This document shows positions 1-9,447 of a stretch of 64,000 nucleotides of DNA, in pieces; the first letter of the stretch is position 1, and every line of letters starts with the position of its first letter. The notes beneath the pieces are model-generated. The model ran no database searches. It had not been told where the DNA came from and saw nothing but the letters and a program-made list of their open reading frames with translations. Source of the DNA: Ferrimonas marina (GTDB taxonomy: Bacteria; Pseudomonadota; Gammaproteobacteria; Enterobacterales; Shewanellaceae); assembly GCF_900129905.1 (NCBI RefSeq), contig NZ_FQXG01000001.1:372001-436000 (forward strand), in the 5' to 3' direction. The position numbers and the translations under genes were made by a program.

Positions 1-429
1 GGCGCCGACATTGAGTGGCACGACGACAAGATTGTCGCCCGTGGCGCACCGCTCAACGGCATCGATATGGACATGAACCACATCCCGGATGCGGCCATGA
101 CCATCGCCACCACCGCGCTGTTTGCCGAGGGAACCACCACCATCCGCAATGTATACAACTGGCGGGTTAAGGAAACCGACCGTCTGGCGGCGATGGCTAA
201 CGAGTTGCGTAAGGTTGGCGCCGAGGTGGTTGAGGGTGAGGACTACATCCAGGTGACGCCAGTGGCGCAGCTTAAGCACGCTGATATCGACACCTACAAC
301 GACCATCGCATCGCCATGTGCTTCTCATTGTTGGCGGTTGGCGGCCAGAAGGTCACCATCAATGACCCGGATTGTACCGCCAAGACATTCCCGGATTACT
401 TTGAAAAGCTGAAGGAAATCAGCCAATAA
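1..429 (+). CDS. aroA: 3-phosphoshikimate 1-carboxyvinyltransferase, C-terminal part
   Basis: Only the last 142 codons are present; the reading frame is open at base 1, so the gene starts upstream of the window. EPSP synthase joins shikimate-3-phosphate and PEP in the cytoplasmic shikimate pathway. Visible family landmarks are the KETDR stretch around residue 57 of the fragment and the YNDHRIAM motif around residue 99, both part of the conserved C-terminal active-site half. The order aroA-cmk-rpsA-ihfB is the usual gammaproteobacterial one, which supports the call. A strong hairpin terminator follows, so cmk probably also has its own promoter. Confidence 0.95.
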   Translation, partial: GADIEWHDDKIVARGAPLNGIDMDMNHIPDAAMTIATTALFAEGTTTIRNVYNWRVKETDRLAAMANELRKVGAEVVEGEDYIQVTPVAQLKHADIDTYNDHRIAMCFSLLAVGGQKVTINDPDCTAKTFPDYFEKLKEISQ

Positions 430-467
430 ACCAGCAGTCAGACGCGATTTGACCAAAGTAGCACGCG

Positions 468-505
468 AAGGCGAGGCAGTTGATGTATACTGCGCTCGCC
501 TTTTT
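468..505 (+). terminator. Rho-independent terminator after aroA
   Basis: A long stem pairs bases 468-480 with 489-501 (AAGGCGAG/CTCGCCTT plus GCAGT/ACTGC, with a small bulge), followed by a T-run at 501-505. Confidence 0.75.
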
Positions 506-621
506 CTTGGCTTGGCTTAACCCCAACCCACTCCATCACTTCAGCGTGGTCATCGACCAACGCTCAGGCGGGGTTTTGGGCTAAGCGAGGCCCACAATGA
601 ACACAATGCTGGAGGATAACT

Positions 622-1308
622 ATGCCTGAACAGGCACAGGTTATTACCATCGACGGACCCAGCGGTGCCGGTAAGGGCACCATCTGCCAACTGCTGGCAG
701 CCAAGCTGGGCTGGAACCTGCTCGACTCCGGTGCCATCTACCGGGTATTGGCCCTGGCGGCACTGCATCACAATGTCGAGCTGGATAACGAAGACGCCCT
801 GGCCCTGCTGGCGGCCCACCTGGACGTGCAGTTCCAGCCCTCCGACGAGGGTGTGCGTGTGGTGCTGGAAGGGGAGGTGGTCTCCTCGGAGATCCGCAGC
901 CAGGAGTGCGCTAACGCCGCCTCCAAGGTGGCGGCGCTGCCGCGGGTTCGCGAGGCCCTGCTGCGCCGTCAACGGGCGTTTCGCCAGGAGCCGGGTCTGA
1001 TTGCTGACGGCCGCGATATGGGCACTGTGGTGTTCCCCGAAGCGGAAGCCAAGATCTTCCTTACCGCCAGTGCGGAAGAGCGGGCGGAGCGCCGCTACGC
1101 CCAGTTGAAGGAAAAGGGCTATGATGTTAGCATTGACCGCCTTTTAGGCGAGATCCGTGAGCGAGATGACCGCGATGCCAACCGTAAGGTGGCTCCGCTC
1201 AAGCCCGCCACAGATGCTCTCGAAATCGATACCACGGGAATGAACATCGACCAGGTTCTGGATTCGGTGTTGGCTCACGTGGTTGCGAGTCTGGACCGGT
1301 CCCTCTAA
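622..1308 (+). CDS. cmk: Cytidylate kinase
   Basis: Phosphorylates CMP and dCMP with ATP in pyrimidine nucleotide recycling. The 228-residue length is normal for the family. The P-loop [11 protein letters not shown] lies at residues 10-20, and the conserved [11 protein letters not shown] segment lies near residue 130. The ATG is preceded by GGAGG at 611-615 with good spacing. It lies between aroA and rpsA as in E. coli. Confidence 0.97.
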   Translation: MPEQAQVITIDGPSGAGKGTICQLLAAKLGWNLLDSGAIYRVLALAALHHNVELDNEDALALLAAHLDVQFQPSDEGVRVVLEGEVVSSEIRSQECANAASKVAALPRVREALLRRQRAFRQEPGLIADGRDMGTVVFPEAEAKIFLTASAEERAERRYAQLKEKGYDVSIDRLLGEIRERDDRDANRKVAPLKPATDALEIDTTGMNIDQVLDSVLAHVVASLDRSL

Positions 1309-1408
1309 GCCGGTCCATTTTGGTGTCGACCTCAAGGATGATGTCGGCGAAGGACAATAACCCCGCGTCCAGGATGGCCGTGGATGACCTAAATTAAATT
1401 GTATTTAC

Positions 1409-3079
1409 ATGACTGAATCATTTGCTCAACTGTTTGAAGAGTCCCTGCAGAACCTGGAAACCCGTCCGGGTGCCATCGTTAAGGGTACTGTAATCGCCAT
1501 CGAGAACGGCATCGTTCTGGTTGACGCTGGCCTGAAGTCTGAGTCCGCCATCCCGGCTGACCAGTTCAAGAACGCCAAGGGTGAACTGGAGATCGAAGTC
1601 GGCGCTGAAGTTGATGTAGCTCTGGACGCCATCGAAGATGGTTTCGGTGAGACTCAGCTGTCCCGCGAGAAGGCCAAGCGTCACGAAGCTTGGGTACGCC
1701 TGGAGAAAGCCTACGAAGACCAAGAAACTGTTGTTGGTGTTATCAACGGCAAGGTTAAGGGTGGCTTCACCGTTGAGCTGGACGGCATCCGTGCCTTCCT
1801 GCCGGGCTCCCTGGTAGACGTACGTCCGGTACGCGACACCACTCACCTGGAAAACAAAGAACTTGAGTTCAAGGTGATCAAGCTGGACCAGAAGCGCAAC
1901 AACGTGGTTGTTTCCCGTCGTGCGGTTATCGAGTCTGAGAACAGCGTTGAGCGTGAGCAGCTGCTGGAAAGCCTGGCCGAAGGTCAGGAAGTTAAGGGGA
2001 TCGTTAAGAACCTGACCGACTACGGTGCCTTCGTAGATCTGGGCGGCGTTGACGGCCTGCTGCACATCACCGATATGGCTTGGAAGCGCGTTAAGCACCC
2101 GAGCGAGATCGTAAACGTTGGTGACGAGATCAACGTTAAGGTTCTGAAGTTCGACCGCGAGCGTACCCGTGTTTCCCTGGGTCTGAAGCAGCTGGGCGAA
2201 GATCCGTGGGTATCCATCGCGAACCGCTACCCGGAAGGCGCCAAGCTGACCGGCCGTGTTACCAACCTGACCGACTACGGCTGCTTCGTTGAGATCGAAG
2301 AAGGCGTTGAAGGCCTGGTACACGTTTCCGAAATGGACTGGACCAACAAGAACATCCACCCGTCCAAGGTTGTAAACCTGGGCGACTCCGTGGAAGTTAT
2401 GGTTCTGGACATCGACGAAGAGCGTCGTCGTATCTCCCTGGGTCTGAAGCAGTGCAAGTCCAACCCGTGGGAAGACTTCTCTCAGAACTTCGCCAAGGGC
2501 GACAAGGTTACCGGCAAGATCAAGTCCATCACTGACTTCGGTATCTTCATCGGTCTGGAAGGCGGCATCGACGGTCTGGTTCACCTGTCCGACATCTCTT
2601 GGAACGCTACCGGTGAAGACGCCGTTCGCGAGTACAAGAAGGGCGACGAGATCGACGCAGTTGTTCTGTCTGTAGACCCGGAGCGCGAGCGCATCTCCCT
2701 GGGTGTTAAGCAGATCGAAGAAGATCCGTTTAACAAGTACCTGTCTGACAACAAGAAAGGTGCTATCGTTACTGGTACCATCACTGCAGTTGACGCCAAA
2801 GGCGCCACTGTAGAGCTGGGCGAGAACGCTGAAGGCTACATCCGTGTGGCTGACATCTCTCGCGACCGCATCGAAGATGCAAGCACCGTTCTGAACGCTG
2901 GTGAGTCTGTTGAAGCGAAGATTATGGGCGTAGACCGTAAGAACCGCACCATCAGCCTGTCCATCCGTGCGAAGGACGAAGCCGAAGAGAAAGAAGCCAT
3001 TGAGTCTCTGAACCAGCAGGAAGACACTGTGTTCTCCAGCGCCATGGCTGAAGCTTTCAAGGCTGCCCGTAACGACTAA
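1409..3079 (+). CDS. rpsA: 30S ribosomal protein S1
   Basis: S1 binds mRNA leaders and brings them to the 30S subunit. The 556-residue protein holds six successive S1/OB repeats; the later ones carry the typical sequence TDYGxFVxLxGxxGLLH or close variants. Codon use is strongly biased (GTT, CTG, CGT, AAG), as expected for a very highly expressed gene. The AT-rich leader just before the ATG has no Shine-Dalgarno sequence. E. coli rpsA is the same, and there S1 represses its own translation, so similar autoregulation is likely here. Confidence 0.98.
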   Translation: MTESFAQLFEESLQNLETRPGAIVKGTVIAIENGIVLVDAGLKSESAIPADQFKNAKGELEIEVGAEVDVALDAIEDGFGETQLSREKAKRHEAWVRLEKAYEDQETVVGVINGKVKGGFTVELDGIRAFLPGSLVDVRPVRDTTHLENKELEFKVIKLDQKRNNVVVSRRAVIESENSVEREQLLESLAEGQEVKGIVKNLTDYGAFVDLGGVDGLLHITDMAWKRVKHPSEIVNVGDEINVKVLKFDRERTRVSLGLKQLGEDPWVSIANRYPEGAKLTGRVTNLTDYGCFVEIEEGVEGLVHVSEMDWTNKNIHPSKVVNLGDSVEVMVLDIDEERRRISLGLKQCKSNPWEDFSQNFAKGDKVTGKIKSITDFGIFIGLEGGIDGLVHLSDISWNATGEDAVREYKKGDEIDAVVLSVDPERERISLGVKQIEEDPFNKYLSDNKKGAIVTGTITAVDAKGATVELGENAEGYIRVADISRDRIEDASTVLNAGESVEAKIMGVDRKNRTISLSIRAKDEAEEKEAIESLNQQEDTVFSSAMAEAFKAARND

Positions 3080-3091
3080 TCGCCTGCAGTA

Positions 3092-3114
3092 CAGGGGGCG
3101 CGAAATGCCCCCTG
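3092..3114 (+). other. Hairpin between rpsA and ihfB
   Basis: CAGGGGGC (3092-3099) pairs perfectly with GCCCCCTG (3107-3114) across a 7-base loop. No T-run follows, so it is more likely an mRNA-stabilising or attenuating hairpin than a full terminator. It lies where rpsA and ihfB expression would need to be uncoupled. Confidence 0.5.
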
Positions 3115-3150
3115 AAAGGCGACTGTACATTGGCTATCAGGAGAGCGAGG

Positions 3151-3432
3151 ATGACGAAGTCCGAACTTATCGAACGACTTGCCAGCAAGCAGTCGCACCT
3201 TTCCGGTAAAGAAGTGGAAGGTGCCATCAAGGAGATGTTGGAGCAGATGGCCAACACCCTTGAGCATGGGGATCGCATCGAGATCCGCGGTTTTGGGAGT
3301 TTTTCGCTGCACTATAGAGCACCCAGAACAGGCCGTAACCCGAAAACCGGTCAGTCGGTTGAACTGAACGGCAAGTACGTGCCCCACTTTAAACCGGGCA
3401 AGGAACTGCGCGAACGCGTCAACAACGTCTAA
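3151..3432 (+). CDS. ihfB: Integration host factor subunit beta
   Basis: IHF-beta pairs with IHF-alpha to bend DNA at specific sites. The sequence from [11 protein letters not shown] through [21 protein letters not shown] to the [12 protein letters not shown] end matches the DNABII family almost throughout. The start at 3151 gives 93 residues, the usual length, and has AGGAG at 3139-3143. An in-frame start 21 bases upstream would add MAIRRAR, which homologues lack. The gene is followed by a strong terminator. Confidence 0.97.
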   Translation: MTKSELIERLASKQSHLSGKEVEGAIKEMLEQMANTLEHGDRIEIRGFGSFSLHYRAPRTGRNPKTGQSVELNGKYVPHFKPGKELRERVNNV

Positions 3433-3445
3433 AGCGTTGAATAAA

Positions 3446-3471
3446 CCCCGCCAATCTGGCGGGGTTTTTTT
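3446..3471 (+). terminator. Rho-independent terminator after ihfB
   Basis: CCCCGCC pairs with GGCGGGG (3446-3452 and 3458-3464), followed by seven T residues. The next 250 bases to lapA hold no gene and probably contain the lapAB promoter; I could not fix its boxes. Confidence 0.9.
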
Positions 3472-3723
3472 ATCTCTCTCGCTAGGACCGCAGCCTTTAA
3501 AGGTGGTTAGCCCAGTCAGTCCTCAGGCCGAATTGCCGGCAACAGGGCTACCTAAAAGCTATGACCGTTCGGCTCACTAGTTTCTCTAGCTGCTTGAGTG
3601 TTGGTCACAAAGCACTCGGTTTACCCCTTGCCCGGTGAATTGAAGCGGCAAATGGCCTCACTTTCTTAGCGAAGCGGTACTAGAATGCTTTTGTTTTTTG
3701 GTGGATAATTCGAGTTACTCCCT

Positions 3724-4014
3724 ATGGACAAAAGGCTTGGTGTGAAAGCGTTTTTTATCACCGTTGTCGTTGCTGCGCTGTTTATCGTCGCCCTGGCGTT
3801 TGGCGCCCGAAACGAGCAGATGGTGCAGATCAATTACTTTATTGCCCAAGGGGAGTTCCTGCTCTCCTGGGTACTGGCAGCCACCTTCCTGGCGGGCTTT
3901 GTCATCAGTTGGTTGTTGGCCCTTTGGGTTGTTACCAAGCAGAAGTTCGCCATTCGTCAGCTGAAACAGCGCTGCCGTCGGTTGCAGTCTGCCGAGCCTG
4001 ACAGCGAACACTAA
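3724..4014 (+). CDS. lapA: Lipopolysaccharide assembly protein A
   Basis: A 96-residue inner-membrane protein with two hydrophobic segments (about residues 7-27 and 44-70) joined by the short conserved ARNEQMVQINYF region, and a basic cytoplasmic tail. In E. coli, LapA works with LapB to control LPS synthesis through LpxC turnover by FtsH. The stop overlaps the lapB start (TAATG), indicating translational coupling. Confidence 0.92.
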   Translation: MDKRLGVKAFFITVVVAALFIVALAFGARNEQMVQINYFIAQGEFLLSWVLAATFLAGFVISWLLALWVVTKQKFAIRQLKQRCRRLQSAEPDSEH

Positions 4015-5174
4015 TGCTCGAACTGCTGTTTCTGCTTCTGCCGATCGCAGCGGCCTACGGTTGGTACATGGGGCGCCGCAGCATGCGCGTCAACCAGCAG
4101 CGCAGTCAGCAAAACCTCTCCCGTAACTACGTCGAAGGCCTCAATTTCCTGCTGTCCGACCAGCCGGACAAGGCGGTCGATCGCTTTATCGAGCTGCTTC
4201 AGGTCGACTCCGACACCTTCGATACCCATCTCTCCCTGGGCAACCTGTTCCGTAAGAGGGGCGAGGTAGATCGTTCCATCCGCTTGCACCAGAACCTGAT
4301 AGCGCGACCCTACCTGGAGCCGGAGCAGAAAGACCTGGCGATGATGGAGCTGGCCAAGGATTTCCTTGCCGCGGGTCTGTACGACCGGGCCGAGGAGATT
4401 TTGCTGCAGTTGGTGAAGGAGCCGGACCACAGCCAGGAGTCGGAGCAGCTGCTGCTCTCTATCTACCAGGCCAACCGGGAGTGGTGGAAGGCGATCCGAC
4501 TGGTGAAGAAGTTCCGCCGTGCTGACCGCCAGAGCATGATGCCCCAGGTGGCCCATTTCTATTGCCAGCTGGCAGAGCAGGAGGCTGACCCGCAACAGCA
4601 GCGCAAGCTGTGGTTCAAGGCGCTGAAGGTCGACAGCGGTTGTGGTCGCGCCAATATCGCGCTGTTCCGGCAAAGCCTGGACCAGGGCGAGGATAGCGAG
4701 GGGATGGCGGCGGTGGAGCGGTTGGTGAAACACAGCCCGGAGTGGTTGTGTGAGACCCTGCCGGATGCCCTGATCCCCTTCGAGCGGCAACAGCGGCTGG
4801 AGCAGTACGAACAATTGCTGGAGCAGGTGATGAATCGGCTGCCGGCCACCAGTGCCGTGTTGGCCCTGGCTGAGCTGGTAGTGCAGAAGCAGGGGCGCGA
4901 GGCGGCGCAACAGTTGATCCTGTCGCAGCTTAAGCGTCATCCCACCCTACGGGGCTTCCATCGCCTGATGGGCCTGCATACCGACGCCCTGGGGGCGGAA
5001 CCGGCCAGGGACAGCCTGATGCTACTGAGTGATCTGGTGGAGAAGCAGATCCGGCTCAGACCCAAATACCGCTGCCTGCAGTGTGGCTTTCCCGGCCATA
5101 GCCTGCATTGGCAGTGTCCTTCCTGTAAATCCTGGGGCCAGATCCAACGGATCCGTGGCCTCGATGGAGAGTAA
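4014..5174 (+). CDS. lapB: Lipopolysaccharide assembly protein B
   Basis: The 386-residue protein has an N-terminal membrane anchor (residues 1-17), a row of TPR helices and a C-terminal rubredoxin-like zinc ribbon: CLQC near residue 352 and CPSC near residue 369. LapB (YciM) adapts LpxC to FtsH proteolysis and so limits lipid A synthesis. It overlaps lapA by one base and is followed closely by pyrF, the order found in E. coli and Shewanella. Confidence 0.95.
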   Translation: MLELLFLLLPIAAAYGWYMGRRSMRVNQQRSQQNLSRNYVEGLNFLLSDQPDKAVDRFIELLQVDSDTFDTHLSLGNLFRKRGEVDRSIRLHQNLIARPYLEPEQKDLAMMELAKDFLAAGLYDRAEEILLQLVKEPDHSQESEQLLLSIYQANREWWKAIRLVKKFRRADRQSMMPQVAHFYCQLAEQEADPQQQRKLWFKALKVDSGCGRANIALFRQSLDQGEDSEGMAAVERLVKHSPEWLCETLPDALIPFERQQRLEQYEQLLEQVMNRLPATSAVLALAELVVQKQGREAAQQLILSQLKRHPTLRGFHRLMGLHTDALGAEPARDSLMLLSDLVEKQIRLRPKYRCLQCGFPGHSLHWQCPSCKSWGQIQRIRGLDGE

Positions 5175-5194
5175 ACCCAATCGTGGAGCAACCG

Positions 5195-5893
5195 ATGCAA
5201 ACCGATCCCAAAGTCCTGGTCGCCCTGGACTTCGCCAGCGAAGCCGATGCCCTGGCGTTTGTTGACCAGCTTGACCCGTCCGCCTGTCGCCTCAAGGTGG
5301 GCAAAGAGATGTTCACCCTGTTTGGTCCCCAGTTTGTTCGTCAGCTGGCACAGCAGGGCTTTGATGTGTTCCTGGATCTCAAGTTCCACGACATCCCCAA
5401 CACCGTAGCCCGTGCGGTGGCCGCTGCCGCTGAGCTGGGCGTGTGGATGGTCAATGTCCACGCTAGTGGTGGCAGCAAAATGATGAAGGCCGCTGCCGAG
5501 GCTCTGGCGCCTTATGGCGACAAGGCACCGAAGCTGATTGCGGTGACCATGCTCACCAGCATGGGTGAGGAGGAGCTTCCGGAGCTGGGCTTGTCTGCCA
5601 ACAGCCAGGAACACGTGCTGCGCCTGGCCAAGCTGGCCCAGGCCTCGGGTCTGGACGGGGTGGTCTGCTCCGCCCAGGAAGCCTCCCTGCTCAAGGCGGA
5701 ACTGGGCAAGGCCTTTGAGCTGGTGACCCCTGGGATCCGTCCCGCCGGTGCCGATCTGGGTGATCAGCGTCGGGTGATGACCCCCAAGCAGGCGGTCGAG
5801 GCGGGCAGTGATTACCTGGTGATTGGTCGTCCCATCACCCGTAGTGACGACCCGCTGGCCACGCTGAAGGCGATCAACGCCAGCCTGGCGTAA
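5195..5893 (+). CDS. pyrF: Orotidine 5'-phosphate decarboxylase
   Basis: Decarboxylates OMP to UMP, the last step of de novo pyrimidine synthesis. The protein shows VALDF near the N-terminus, the catalytic [11 protein letters not shown] segment and the phosphate-binding [10 protein letters not shown] chose ATG 5195 because GGAG at 5185-5188 is well spaced for it; a GTG at 5183 would add four residues. The result is 232 residues, normal for bacterial PyrF. It is 20 bases downstream of lapB and probably co-transcribed. Confidence 0.96.
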   Translation: MQTDPKVLVALDFASEADALAFVDQLDPSACRLKVGKEMFTLFGPQFVRQLAQQGFDVFLDLKFHDIPNTVARAVAAAAELGVWMVNVHASGGSKMMKAAAEALAPYGDKAPKLIAVTMLTSMGEEELPELGLSANSQEHVLRLAKLAQASGLDGVVCSAQEASLLKAELGKAFELVTPGIRPAGADLGDQRRVMTPKQAVEAGSDYLVIGRPITRSDDPLATLKAINASLA

Positions 5894-5910
5894 ATACCGC
5901 TATCAACTTG

Positions 5911-5933
5911 AGGGGGCCGTGGCCCCCTTTTTT
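5911..5933 (+). terminator. Rho-independent terminator after pyrF
   Basis: GGGGGCC-GT-GGCCCCC stem followed by six T residues. Confidence 0.9.
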
Positions 5934-6019
5934 GATCCAGCTCGCATCCCGCCGCTGTGCTGTTTCGCTCCTATACGGCAAGCTGCGATTCTTGACCTGA
6001 CCCAAAAACGGCTTAAAAT

Positions 6020-6033
6020 CAAACGAACGTTTA
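6020..6033. promoter_or_regulatory. Candidate PsrA-type operator
   Basis: CAAACGAACGTTTA fits the published PsrA pattern (G/C)AAAC-N2-4-GTTT(G/C) except for the last base. It lies 30 bases before the start of an acyl-CoA dehydrogenase gene, the kind of target PsrA represses in Pseudomonas and Shewanella. Another GTTTG half-site lies at 6042-6046. Confidence 0.5.
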
Positions 6034-6062
6034 AAAGGATCGTTTGCCAACGAAGGTACCCT

Positions 6063-7814
6063 ATGCACTATCAAGCCCCCCTCGACGATATGCAGTTCCT
6101 GCTCACCGATGTGTTCCAGGCCGAGCAGCAATGGCAAAACATGCCCGCGGTGGCAGAGATGATTGATATGGACACCGCCCTGGCGGTGCTGGAGGAGGGC
6201 GCCAAGATCACCGGTGAGCTGATCGCCCCATTGAACCGGCCCGGTGATGAGCAGGGGGTGCGTCTTATCGATGGCCAGGTGGTCACGCCAGATGGTTACA
6301 AGGCGGCGTTCGCCACCTTTGCCGAGGCCGGCTGGGTAGGGTTTGGTGGCGATCCGGAGTTTGGTGGCATGGGCATGCCGAAGATGCTCGGCGTGCTGTT
6401 TGATGAGATGTGCTACAGCGCCTCCAACGCCTTCGCGTTGTACAGCTCGCTGACTGCGGGGGCGGCGCTGTGCATCGCCAGTCACGGTACCGAGGAGCAG
6501 AAGGCCCTGTACCTGCCCAAGCTCTACAGCGGCGAGTGGTGTGGTGCGATGGATATGACCGAACCCCAGGCCGGCTCGGATCTGCGCCACGTTCGCACCA
6601 AGGCCGAACCGCAGGAGGATGGCAGCTACCTGGTCACCGGTACCAAGATCTTCATCACCGGCGGCGACCATGACCTCAGTGACAACGTGGTGCACCTGGT
6701 GCTGGCTCGCCTGCCGGATGCGCCGGCGGGCTCCCGTGGCCTGTCACTCTTTATCGTTCCCAAGAGGCAAAGCGATGAGCAGGGCAACCTGACCGGCGCC
6801 AATGGCGTCAGCTGTGGCTCGGTGGAGCACAAGATGGGGATCACCGCCTCTGCCACCTGTGTGATGCACTTCGACAAGGCTAAGGGCTACCTGCTGGGCA
6901 AGCTCAACCGCGGCTTGATGGCGATGTTCACCATGATGAACTACGAACGCCTCTCCATCGGTATCCAGGGGCTGGGCTGCGCCCAGATGGGCTACCAGAT
7001 GGCGGCCGCGTACGCCAAGGAGCGCAAGCAGGGCCAGAAGTCCGGCGGCCTGTCCCAGGGCATCGATCCTATCCTGGTGCACGGTGACGTGCGACGGATG
7101 TTGATGACCAGCGCCAGCATCACCGAAGCGGGCAGGGCACTGGCGGTGCTCACCGGCCTGCAGCTCGACCGTCAGAAGTACCAAACCGAAGGGGCGGAGG
7201 ACGCCGATGCCCTAGTGGGGCTGTTGGTACCGCTGTGCAAGGCGTTCTTCACCGATCTTGGGCTGGAGTGCAGTGTGCTCAACCAGCAGGTGTTCGGTGG
7301 CCACGGCTACATCCGCGAGACCGGAGTGGAGCAACTGGTGCGGGACGTGCGCATCGCCCAGATCTATGAGGGTACCAACGGCATCCAGGCGCTGGATCTG
7401 CTGGGCCGTAAGGTGCTGCCCAAGCAAGGGGAGGCGCTGCGCATGCTGATGGCCGATGTGGAGGTCACCCTGGGCGAGGCGAAAGCGCGTCACCCCCAGT
7501 GGGCAGAACAGGTTAACCAGGCCTTTGCTGAGCTGGTGGATGCCGCAGATCTGCTGCGCAACAGCGATCAGGGCGCCGATGCGGTGAACTGCGCCGCTAA
7601 TGACTACCTGCACGCCCTGGGTTACGCCACCTATGGCTACCTGTGGTTGAAGATGCTGAATGCCCTGGATGAGCGCGATGACGAGTTTGCACAAAGAAAG
7701 CACCACCTGGGTGCCTTCTATTTTGCTCGTGTGTTCCCGCGTTTCGCCACACACATTGCGGCGGCACGCAGTGAGGCGGCGCTGATCACCGCCATGGACG
7801 AGTCGCTGTTCTAA
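6063..7814 (+). CDS. Acyl-CoA dehydrogenase family protein (DmdC-like architecture)
   Basis: FAD-dependent enzyme for the first oxidation step of acyl-CoA breakdown. At 583 residues it is longer than the 380-residue short-chain dehydrogenases and has the extra C-terminal domain of the DmdC/long-form group. Landmarks are the N-terminal helical region, MTEPQAGSDL near residue 160, and YEGTNGIQ near residue 437 carrying the catalytic-type glutamate. ATG 6063 has AAGG at 6053-6056. The gene stands alone behind a PsrA-like site, suggesting induction by fatty acids. The true acyl substrate cannot be read from sequence. Its stop overlaps the stop of the convergent next gene. Confidence 0.88.
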   Translation: MHYQAPLDDMQFLLTDVFQAEQQWQNMPAVAEMIDMDTALAVLEEGAKITGELIAPLNRPGDEQGVRLIDGQVVTPDGYKAAFATFAEAGWVGFGGDPEFGGMGMPKMLGVLFDEMCYSASNAFALYSSLTAGAALCIASHGTEEQKALYLPKLYSGEWCGAMDMTEPQAGSDLRHVRTKAEPQEDGSYLVTGTKIFITGGDHDLSDNVVHLVLARLPDAPAGSRGLSLFIVPKRQSDEQGNLTGANGVSCGSVEHKMGITASATCVMHFDKAKGYLLGKLNRGLMAMFTMMNYERLSIGIQGLGCAQMGYQMAAAYAKERKQGQKSGGLSQGIDPILVHGDVRRMLMTSASITEAGRALAVLTGLQLDRQKYQTEGAEDADALVGLLVPLCKAFFTDLGLECSVLNQQVFGGHGYIRETGVEQLVRDVRIAQIYEGTNGIQALDLLGRKVLPKQGEALRMLMADVEVTLGEAKARHPQWAEQVNQAFAELVDAADLLRNSDQGADAVNCAANDYLHALGYATYGYLWLKMLNALDERDDEFAQRKHHLGAFYFARVFPRFATHIAAARSEAALITAMDESLF

Positions 7815-8137
7815 CCCACCTCGGTGCGCCGCAGTCGCGGCGCGCTGTCCAGGTCGTGGACATTGGGCGCTATGGGTTGGCTATAGCGGTCCGCGACCTT
7901 CTTCCAATACTGTTCCGGCAGGAAAAACAGAAAGTATTTCTCCTTCAGGGTGTCAGTCACAAAGCCCATACCGTGGCGGGTGAGCTCGAAGTGGACATCG
8001 GCAATGAAGTCCTGACGCAGGGTCTGGCGACCGGACAACACCTTGAGGTCCTCACGCTCCAGGTACACCCCCTGCGGGTGGTCACTGAAGCGGTCAATCA
8101 TCCAGATGGCAAATTCCTTGGCACTTTTCATCGACAT
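7811..8137 (-). CDS. Conserved hypothetical protein, 108 residues
   Basis: I do not recognise the family. The protein is soluble and compact, with no signal peptide or membrane segment; it has a mixed charged N-terminal half and an aromatic KYFLFFLPEQYW stretch. ATG 8137 is preceded on its strand by AGGGGG at good spacing, and homologous-looking sequence begins there rather than at upstream in-frame starts. It ends tail-to-tail with the acyl-CoA dehydrogenase gene, sharing four bases, so neither gene leaves room for a terminator between them. Confidence 0.7.
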   Translation of the reverse strand: MSMKSAKEFAIWMIDRFSDHPQGVYLEREDLKVLSGRQTLRQDFIADVHFELTRHGMGFVTDTLKEKYFLFFLPEQYWKKVADRYSQPIAPNVHDLDSAPRLRRTEVG

Positions 8138-8241
8138 GGTGTTTCCCCCTAAAAAATTGGCTAATTTCCGTCCGCCAATGAAGTAGTTATAGACAAGATT
8201 TGGGAGAAACAAGAAGCAATGGTGAAAATTTGTCCGGGTGG

Positions 8242-9447
8242 CTAGAGCGGCGAAGCCAGGCTCCAGCGGGTGGCCTCTTCCGGGTCCAGAAGCTGGGTTA
8301 GATCGTGGTCCCACTGGGTGATCAGGCGCACCGCCAGCTGACTTTCACCCTCGAGCGAACAAGCCTGAATCCATTGAGAAACCTGCTTGTCGACCTTGTT
8401 GGCGATGGCCTGGATCTGCTGCCTGGGGGCCTCGCCATGGTGGTCGAAACAGGCGGTAAGCAGCGCCAGGCTGTTGGCATCCAGCTGGGCCACCACATCC
8501 TCAGAGCGCAGCACCTGGCGTAGATCGGCAGCCAGCTCCGGCCAGGGTGGCGTGTGCTCGCCCTGGTATTGGATAAAGATCAGCGCCGCCACCTGTTGAT
8601 TGCGGGCCAGCCGGGCCAGTTCCTGGCGCAGGCGTTCACGAAAATCCTGTTGATTGGGCAGGCCCTGGCTCAGCGGCAGGGCGTTGGCTTGGCTGGGGGT
8701 CAGCACCAGCAGGTGGCCACTGGCCGGGTCAATCGGCAGCAACTGGGCTTGATAGCCGTCAACGGCTGGGCCTGAGCTGGGCTGATCGCCTCGTACCAGC
8801 GGCCCCAGCAAGGCCGGACGGTGTTGCTGCCAGCGGGTCCAGTCACTGTCCTGCAGATCAGCCAAGGGGCACTGCCACAAGGCGGAGAGGCCATAGGAGG
8901 GGTCCCGCATTCGGCCCTGGGGGTCGATGCGGACAAAGGCTTGCGGGTTGACCTGTAGGGCCTGCTCCAGCTGCTGTTGGTGCAGCTGCTGCTGGCGGGC
9001 CACGAGATCCGCAGCGATGCGCTGGGCGGCGGTGTTGAGCAGGGTGCGGGGCAACTCCTGCTCTGCCCGCCGTTGTCGGTCCGCCAGGAACAGGTGAAAC
9101 TCCCCCAGAGGCGTGTCGATGCGGCAGGCGTAGTAGCTCTGTAGGCCCCACTGCTGACGCAGCCTCCATAGGGGAAAGCGCTCCAGGTGGCCACACAGCA
9201 GGTGACTGTGCTCCGGATGATGAGGGCGGTACAGCAGCTGACAAGGCGCTTGCTCCAGCGGGTAGACCCCGGTGGGCTGCAGTTGGCCGCGGTCGCTGAT
9301 CGCTACCAGGCGAACCTGGTCGTCCAATCGCTGCGCCAGGGCGGCAATGGGCCAGCCGGTGGCGCGGAAACAGGCCTGGTTTACGGCTTGAAGCAGGGCA
9401 TTGCCACTGGCGGCTTGGGCGAGGATCCGCCAGGCGTCCGGATTCAT
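8242..9447 (-). CDS. Sensor-like protein with a degenerate GGDEF domain
   Basis: A 401-residue cytoplasmic protein. The first 150 residues resemble a GAF-type sensor, and a helical linker plus PAS-like segment (FVRIDPQGRM) follows. The last 150 residues have a GGDEF fold outline: LSQGLPNQQDFRERL stands where active enzymes have DxLTGLPNRR, and the GG(D/E)EF signature is missing. It is therefore probably not a cyclase but a sensor or c-di-GMP-network partner. The domain call is from pattern recognition only. ATG 9447 has AAGGAG upstream and overlaps the dacB stop (ATGA), so it is translationally coupled to dacB. Confidence 0.6.
   Translation of the reverse strand: MNPDAWRILAQAASGNALLQAVNQACFRATGWPIAALAQRLDDQVRLVAISDRGQLQPTGVYPLEQAPCQLLYRPHHPEHSHLLCGHLERFPLWRLRQQWGLQSYYACRIDTPLGEFHLFLADRQRRAEQELPRTLLNTAAQRIAADLVARQQQLHQQQLEQALQVNPQAFVRIDPQGRMRDPSYGLSALWQCPLADLQDSDWTRWQQHRPALLGPLVRGDQPSSGPAVDGYQAQLLPIDPASGHLLVLTPSQANALPLSQGLPNQQDFRERLRQELARLARNQQVAALIFIQYQGEHTPPWPELAADLRQVLRSEDVVAQLDANSLALLTACFDHHGEAPRQQIQAIANKVDKQVSQWIQACSLEGESQLAVRLITQWDHDLTQLLDPEEATRWSLASPL

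Noticed and set aside
1418-3130. Open frame of 570 codons antisense to rpsA
   Set aside because: It mirrors a highly biased ribosomal protein gene; optimal codons remove stops on the opposite strand. The product has no recognisable domain.
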